Shown here: piece after piece, positions 59,868 through 64,000 of the stretch | Numbering within the stretch: position 1 is the first letter of the stretch | Layout of the letters: every line of letters begins with the position of its first letter | DNA from: GCA-2705995 sp048267965 | GTDB taxonomy: Bacteria; Bacteroidota; Bacteroidia; Flavobacteriales_G; Salibacteraceae | Reading direction: 5' to 3' | Assembly (NCBI GenBank): GCA_048267965.1 | Contig: JBLWWK010000011.1 | Span: 1 to 64,000 of the forward strand | DNA length: 64,000 bases | The notes under the pieces: model-generated | Database searches by the model: none | What the model was told of the DNA's origin: nothing | The model's input: the letters and a program-made list of their open reading frames with translations, nothing else | Position numbers and translations under genes: made by a program

Positions 59868-61973
59868 TTAAGCCGAAACTTTCCCTTTTGCTTTTGCTAT
59901 TACTTCATCCGCAATACTCTGTGGAACTTGCTCATAGTGATCAAATTCCATTGTTGAAGTAGCACGTCCTGAAGAAATTGTTCTTAACTGAGTTACATAA
60001 CCAAACATCTCAGCAAGAGGAACAAATGCTTTCACGACTTTAGCGCCAGCTCTGTCATCCATACCATTAATAACACCTCTACGCTTATTCATATCAGCTA
60101 CGATATCACCCATATTTTCTTCTGGGGTCAATACTTCAACTTTCATAATTGGCTCCATAAGAACTGCTCCTGCTGCAGGAACCGCATTACGGTATGCTAA
60201 TTTAGCTGCCAATTCGAAAGATAACTGATCAGAATCCACAGGGTGGAAAGAACCATCAAACAAGGTAACTTTCATCGCATCCATTACGAAACCTGCAAGA
60301 ACACCATTTTTCATGGCTTCTTTAAATCCTTTCTCTACTGAAGGAACAAATTCCTTAGGCACATTACCCCCTTTGATTTCATTTACGAACTCAAGACCTT
60401 CTTTGCCTTCTTCAGCTGCTTCAATGCGAACTTGAATATCGGCAAACTTACCACGACCACCTGTTTGTTTCTTGTAAACTTCACGGTGTGTAGTTGAGCC
60501 CTTGATTGCTTCTTTGTAAGATACCTGAGGAGCACCTTGGTTCGCTTCTACCTTAAACTCACGCTTAAGACGATCAATGATAATATCAAGGTGAAGTTCA
60601 CCCATACCAGAGATAACCGTTTGACCTGAATCCTCATCTGTTTTAACTTGGAAAGTAGGATCCTCTTCGGCCAATTTAGCTAAAGCCATACCTAATTTAT
60701 CCACGTCAGCTTGAGTTTTAGGCTCAATCGCTACTCCGATTACTGGATCTGGAAAATCCATAGACTCTAATACGATAGGTGCTTTTTCATCACATAAAGT
60801 ATCACCAGTCTTAATATCTTTAAATCCAACCAACGCAGCAATATCTCCACAACCTAATGAGTCGATTTGTTGCTGTTTGTTAGCGTGCATTTGATAAATT
60901 CTTGAGATACGTTCTTTCTTACCAGTTCTTGTGTTTAACACGTAAGAACCTGATTCAAGAACACCTGAATAAGCTCTAGTAAAACATAGACGTCCTACGA
61001 ATGGATCCGTAGCAATTTTAAATGCTAACGCTGCAAACGGCTCATCGTAGCTAGGCTTACGGCTAATTTCTTCGTCTGTATCAGGAGATGTACCTTGTAC
61101 TGCTTCAGTATCGATTGGAGAAGGTAAAATTTCCATCACCATATCAAGCATAGCTTGAACACCTTTATTCTTAAATGCAGAACCGCACATCATTGGTACA
61201 ACTTTACCACCAATCGTAGCTTCTCTTAAAGCATCTAGAATTTCACGCTCTGATAATGATTCTGGATCTTCGAAGTACTTCTCCATTAAATTATCATCAA
61301 ATTCAGCAACAGCTTCAAGAAGTTTCTCTCTATATTCTGTAGCTTCTTCTAACAAATCTTCTGGAATCGGAACCTCTTCGAAAGTCATCCCCATATCTTC
61401 CTCGTTCCAAACGATACCACGGAAATTGATTAAATCAATAACTCCTTTAAAAGTATCTTCCGCTCCGATTGGAATTTGAAGTGGTAACGCATGGCTACCT
61501 AACATATCTTTCACCTGACGACAAACAGCTAAAAAGTCAGCGCCTTGTCTATCCATTTTGTTAACAAAACCGATACGAGGCACATTATAATTATCTGCAA
61601 GTCTCCAGTTAGTTTCTGATTGTGGCTCTACACCATCAACAGCACTAAACAAGAATACCAACCCATCAAGAACACGAAGTGAACGGTTTACCTCTACGGT
61701 AAAGTCAACGTGACCTGGAGTATCAATAATATTCAAATGGTAAGAATCACCACGGTAATTCCAAGGCACTGTAGTAGCAGCAGAAGTAATGGTAATACCT
61801 CTTTCCGCTTCTTGCTCCATCCAGTCCATTGTTGAAGCTCCATCGTGAACTTCACCAATTTTATGACTTACACCACCGTAATAAAGAATACGTTCTGTTG
61901 TGGTTGTCTTACCAGCATCGATGTGAGCAGCGATACCGATGTTCCTTGTAAATTTAAGATCTCTTTTCGACAT
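59868..61973 (-). CDS. fusA: Elongation factor G
   Basis: EF-G is the GTPase that drives translocation. The 701-aa protein has the G1 loop AAHIDAGKTTTTERILYY, switch II DTPGHVDFTVEV, the G4 NKMDRQGAD, and the later domains with GMGELHLDIIIDRLKREF and SVEKGFKEAMKNGVLAG. Length is normal. It lies 24 nt after rpsG and before rpsJ. Confidence 0.98.
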   Translation of the reverse strand: MSKRDLKFTRNIGIAAHIDAGKTTTTERILYYGGVSHKIGEVHDGASTMDWMEQEAERGITITSAATTVPWNYRGDSYHLNIIDTPGHVDFTVEVNRSLRVLDGLVFLFSAVDGVEPQSETNWRLADNYNVPRIGFVNKMDRQGADFLAVCRQVKDMLGSHALPLQIPIGAEDTFKGVIDLINFRGIVWNEEDMGMTFEEVPIPEDLLEEATEYREKLLEAVAEFDDNLMEKYFEDPESLSEREILDALREATIGGKVVPMMCGSAFKNKGVQAMLDMVMEILPSPIDTEAVQGTSPDTDEEISRKPSYDEPFAALAFKIATDPFVGRLCFTRAYSGVLESGSYVLNTRTGKKERISRIYQMHANKQQQIDSLGCGDIAALVGFKDIKTGDTLCDEKAPIVLESMDFPDPVIGVAIEPKTQADVDKLGMALAKLAEEDPTFQVKTDEDSGQTVISGMGELHLDIIIDRLKREFKVEANQGAPQVSYKEAIKGSTTHREVYKKQTGGRGKFADIQVRIEAAEEGKEGLEFVNEIKGGNVPKEFVPSVEKGFKEAMKNGVLAGFVMDAMKVTLFDGSFHPVDSDQLSFELAAKLAYRNAVPAAGAVLMEPIMKVEVLTPEENMGDIVADMNKRRGVINGMDDRAGAKVVKAFVPLAEMFGYVTQLRTISSGRATSTMEFDHYEQVPQSIADEVIAKAKGKVSA

Positions 61974-61997
61974 TCCTAGGAAAGTTTTGTGCTATTG

Positions 61998-62468
61998 TTA
62001 GAATCTAAAATGTGAGAACGCTTTATTAGACTCAGCCATACGGTGAGTATCTTCTCTCTTTTTGTAAGCTCCACCTTCTTCTTTGGCAGCTGCTAACAAT
62101 TCGTCTGCTAGTTTTTGACCCATAGACTTTCCGTTTCTGGTTCTAGCATACTTGATAAGCCACTTCATCGCCATTGATTCTTTTCTACTCTCTCTAATTT
62201 CCATTGGAATTTGGAAAGTAGCACCACCAACTCTACGACTTTTCACCTCTACCTGAGGCGTAACATTTGACAACGCTTTCTTGAAGATTTCTAAAGGAGA
62301 CATCTCTTCATGCTTCCCTTCTAAAACCTCCATTGCATCATAAAATATCTTGAACGAAATACTCTTCTTACCGTCAAGCATTAAGTTATTTACGAATTTT
62401 GTAACCACAACCTCACCAAATTTTGGATCCGGAGCAATCATTCTCGCTTTTGCACTGGTCTTTCTCAT
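61998..62468 (-). CDS. rpsG: 30S ribosomal protein S7
   Basis: S7 nucleates assembly of the 30S head. The 156-aa protein has DPKFGEVVVTKFVNNLMLDGKKSISFKIFYDAMEVLE and KSRRVGGATFQIPMEIRESRKESMAMKWLIKYARTRNGKSM. It lies 16 nt after rpsL. Confidence 0.98.
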   Translation of the reverse strand: MRKTSAKARMIAPDPKFGEVVVTKFVNNLMLDGKKSISFKIFYDAMEVLEGKHEEMSPLEIFKKALSNVTPQVEVKSRRVGGATFQIPMEIRESRKESMAMKWLIKYARTRNGKSMGQKLADELLAAAKEEGGAYKKREDTHRMAESNKAFSHFRF

Positions 62469-62484
62469 AACTCTTCAGCTATTT

Positions 62485-62859
62485 CTATTTCTTCGGACGC
62501 TTCGTTCCGTATTTAGATCTTCTTTGGTTTCTACCCTCTACTCCTGCGGTATCTAAAGCTCCTCTTACGATGTGGTAACGAACCCCTGGTAAATCTTTAA
62601 CCCTACCTCCACGGACAAGAACAATCGAATGCTCTTGAAGGTTATGACCTTCTCCCGGGATATAAGCGTTAACTTCATTTCCATTCGTTAATCTCACCCT
62701 TGCTACTTTACGCATGGCTGAGTTTGGTTTCTTGGGTGTTGTAGTGTACACACGAGTACACACTCCACGTCTCTGAGGACAAGAGGTAAGCGCAACGGAC
62801 TTACTTTGCTTTACTTTACTCTGTCTACCTTTTCTAATTAACTGTTGTATAGTCGGCAT
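62485..62859 (-). CDS. rpsL: 30S ribosomal protein S12
   Basis: S12 is at the decoding centre. The 124-aa protein has RVYTTTPKKPNSAMRKVARVRLTNG and GEGHNLQEHSIVLVRGGRVKDLPGVRYH. Lys43, Lys88 and Asp89 are all present, so no streptomycin-resistance change is seen at these positions and the RimO-type methylthiolation Asp is kept. It is the first gene of the ribosomal block, read from the promoter at 62920-62949. Confidence 0.98.
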   Translation of the reverse strand: MPTIQQLIRKGRQSKVKQSKSVALTSCPQRRGVCTRVYTTTPKKPNSAMRKVARVRLTNGNEVNAYIPGEGHNLQEHSIVLVRGGRVKDLPGVRYHIVRGALDTAGVEGRNQRRSKYGTKRPKK

Positions 62860-63099
62860 ATGCTCTGAAAAACAATTCTTTTCGACAAAATATTAACTCC
62901 CCTAAATTTTAGAGGGGTGCAAAGGTACACGATTAAACCATAATTCCAACAGTGAAGCAAACTTTTTTCAACATAAGTTTTAGTTTTTCAATACATTATG
63001 CATTAAAACCCTATTCTCAGCCGTTTCGTTTACAAAGAAGTGATCAGAATTCGCAAAATTACTCATCTACTGATATAATCACATCTCTTATTCTTTCAA
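62860..63099. other. Intergenic region between rpsL and the helicase gene
   Basis: This divergent intergenic region holds the rpsL leader and promoter on the - strand and leads to the helicase gene on +. An open frame on + across it (62952-63227) overlaps the helicase start out of frame and has no recognisable product, so I do not call it. Confidence 0.5.
62920..62949 (-). promoter_or_regulatory. Consensus promoter of the ribosomal operon
   Basis: On - TTG (62947-62949) is followed after exactly 19 nt by TACCTTTG (62920-62927), a full match to TTG-N19-TAnnTTTG. The predicted leader before rpsL is about 55 nt and begins near a CCCC/GGGG hairpin (62898-62917). It is probably the main promoter of the rpsL-to-rplQ block. 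Confidence 0.85.
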
Positions 63100-63107
63100 T
63101 ACATTTG
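63100..63107 (+). promoter_or_regulatory. -7 box directly before the helicase gene
   Basis: TACATTTG exactly matches TAnnTTTG and ends 4 nt before the GTG start at 63112. There is no TTG at the usual -33 distance. If active, the mRNA would be leaderless. Confidence 0.45.
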
Positions 63108-63111
63108 TTCC

Positions 63112-64000
63112 GTGGAATATTTGGATACTTTAAACGTAGAACAGAGAAAAGCGGTAGAACACTTATCGGGTCCTACCATGGTTATTGCAGGTGCTGGCTC
63201 AGGAAAAACAAGAGTACTAACCTATAGAATCGCCCATCTTTTAAACAATGGGGTACAACCTTTCAATGTATTGGCACTAACCTTTACCAATAAGGCCGCC
63301 AGAGAAATGAAAGAGCGGATTGGGAAAATAGTTGGGGAGACTACGGCTAAAAGTCTTTGGATGGGAACCTTCCACTCGGTATTTGCTAAAATACTAAGAG
63401 TAGAAGCTGAGAAAATTGGTTTCCCTTCTAATTTCACCATTTATGACTCTGACGACACCAGAAGATTAATCAAGGAAATAATTAAAGGCCTAAACCTAGA
63501 CGATAAAGTGTACAAACCTAATTTGGTGCACAATCGAATTTCTGCAGCTAAAAACAACTTAATTTCTCCAGCCGCATACAAAAACAACTTGGTAATTACC
63601 AAAGAAGATGCTCAATCGAAAAAGCCTGAAATTGGTAGAATATATGAAATTTACGACCAAAGATGTTTTAAAGCAGGAGCCATGGATTTTGACGACCTAC
63701 TCTTTAAAACCAACATCTTATTACGCGATTTCCCCGAAGTGCTTCACAAATACCAAAACAGGTTTCAGTACATCATGGTAGATGAGTACCAAGATACCAA
63801 CTTCTCTCAGTATATAATTGTAAAAGCACTTGCAGCCAAGTTTGAAAACATCTGTGTAGTGGGTGACGATGCACAAAGTATTTACTCGTTTCGTGGAGCC
63901 AATATTCAAAACATATTAAACTTCAAAAAAGATTACCCCGACACCAAAACTTTTAAACTAGAACAGAACTACCGCTCAACCCAAAACATTGTGAAAGCGG
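63112..64000 (+). CDS. UvrD/PcrA/Rep-family DNA helicase (N-terminal part)
   Basis: The gene runs off the window; about 296 codons are visible. It is a superfamily 1A helicase with Walker A AGAGSGKTRVLTYRI, motif Ia LALTFTNKAAREMKERI, Walker B MVDEYQDTNFSQY, motif III VVGDDAQSIYSFRGANI and motif IV EQNYRSTQNIVKA. UvrD/PcrA enzymes unwind DNA in repair and in restarting replication. The start is GTG 63112 because no ATG fits before the Walker A motif and the product then begins MEYLDTLNVEQRKAVEHL, the usual beginning of the family. It is divergent from rpsL. Confidence 0.93.
   Translation, partial: MEYLDTLNVEQRKAVEHLSGPTMVIAGAGSGKTRVLTYRIAHLLNNGVQPFNVLALTFTNKAAREMKERIGKIVGETTAKSLWMGTFHSVFAKILRVEAEKIGFPSNFTIYDSDDTRRLIKEIIKGLNLDDKVYKPNLVHNRISAAKNNLISPAAYKNNLVITKEDAQSKKPEIGRIYEIYDQRCFKAGAMDFDDLLFKTNILLRDFPEVLHKYQNRFQYIMVDEYQDTNFSQYIIVKALAAKFENICVVGDDAQSIYSFRGANIQNILNFKKDYPDTKTFKLEQNYRSTQNIVKA

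Overview
The window looks like part of a chromosome from a marine- or freshwater-type member of the Bacteroidota, most likely order Flavobacteriales. Signs of this are cargo proteins of the type IX secretion system (T9SS) with type A and type B C-terminal sorting domains, the bacilliredoxin-like YtxJ, a GWxTD-domain lipoprotein, promoters of the Bacteroidota form TTG-N19-TAnnTTTG, A/T-rich sequence, and a ribosomal operon in which fusA is followed directly by rpsJ with no tuf between. I cannot name the genus.

Layout. 1-7676 is a type II-C CRISPR-Cas locus: an array of 25 identical 46-nt repeats read on the + strand, a strong terminator, then cas2, cas1 and a 1407-aa cas9 on the - strand, and a tracrRNA gene on + upstream of cas9. 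7677-8398 holds two identical tRNA-Glu(TTC) genes with their own promoters and terminators. 8399-10572 is a conserved hypothetical gene plus proS. 10774-13471 is an unusual Tyr/Phe/Pro-rich then Ser/Thr/Arg-rich lipoprotein with a FadL-type outer-membrane protein. 13468-20357 carries secreted and membrane genes (EEP-fold protein, lipoprotein, subtilase, large T9SS type B protein). 20594-27075 carries housekeeping genes (coiled-coil protein with a cysteine-less zinc-ribbon fold, Nif3, LpxK, purine nucleoside phosphorylase, GatB, TlpA-like lipoprotein). 27145-33659 runs on the - strand (gap, a BNR-repeat T9SS protein, lipA, a barrel-like protein, ytxJ, a 38-aa lipoprotein). 33783-42099 runs on the + strand (ung, BamA/TamA-like protein, rmuC, GWxTD protein, rlmB, T9SS M1 peptidase). 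42185-45985 is gltA, eno and carA. 46069-62859 is one long str-S10-spc-alpha ribosomal block read on the - strand from a consensus promoter at 62920-62949. The window ends inside a UvrD/PcrA helicase gene.

The most interesting material is: (a) the II-C locus, where each repeat carries a promoter-like box, the tracrRNA contains both the antirepeat and a short mimic of the repeat, and the left end of the array has the same spacer three times in a row; (b) an over-represented word GTAGGAACC in both orientations, once as the two arms of a terminator; (c) four start codons that lie exactly 4 nt after a -7 box, which suggests leaderless mRNAs, one of them an 11-codon upstream ORF coupled to lpxK; (d) a zinc-ribbon protein that has lost its four expected cysteines. 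All functions are assigned by reading motifs; no database search was run.
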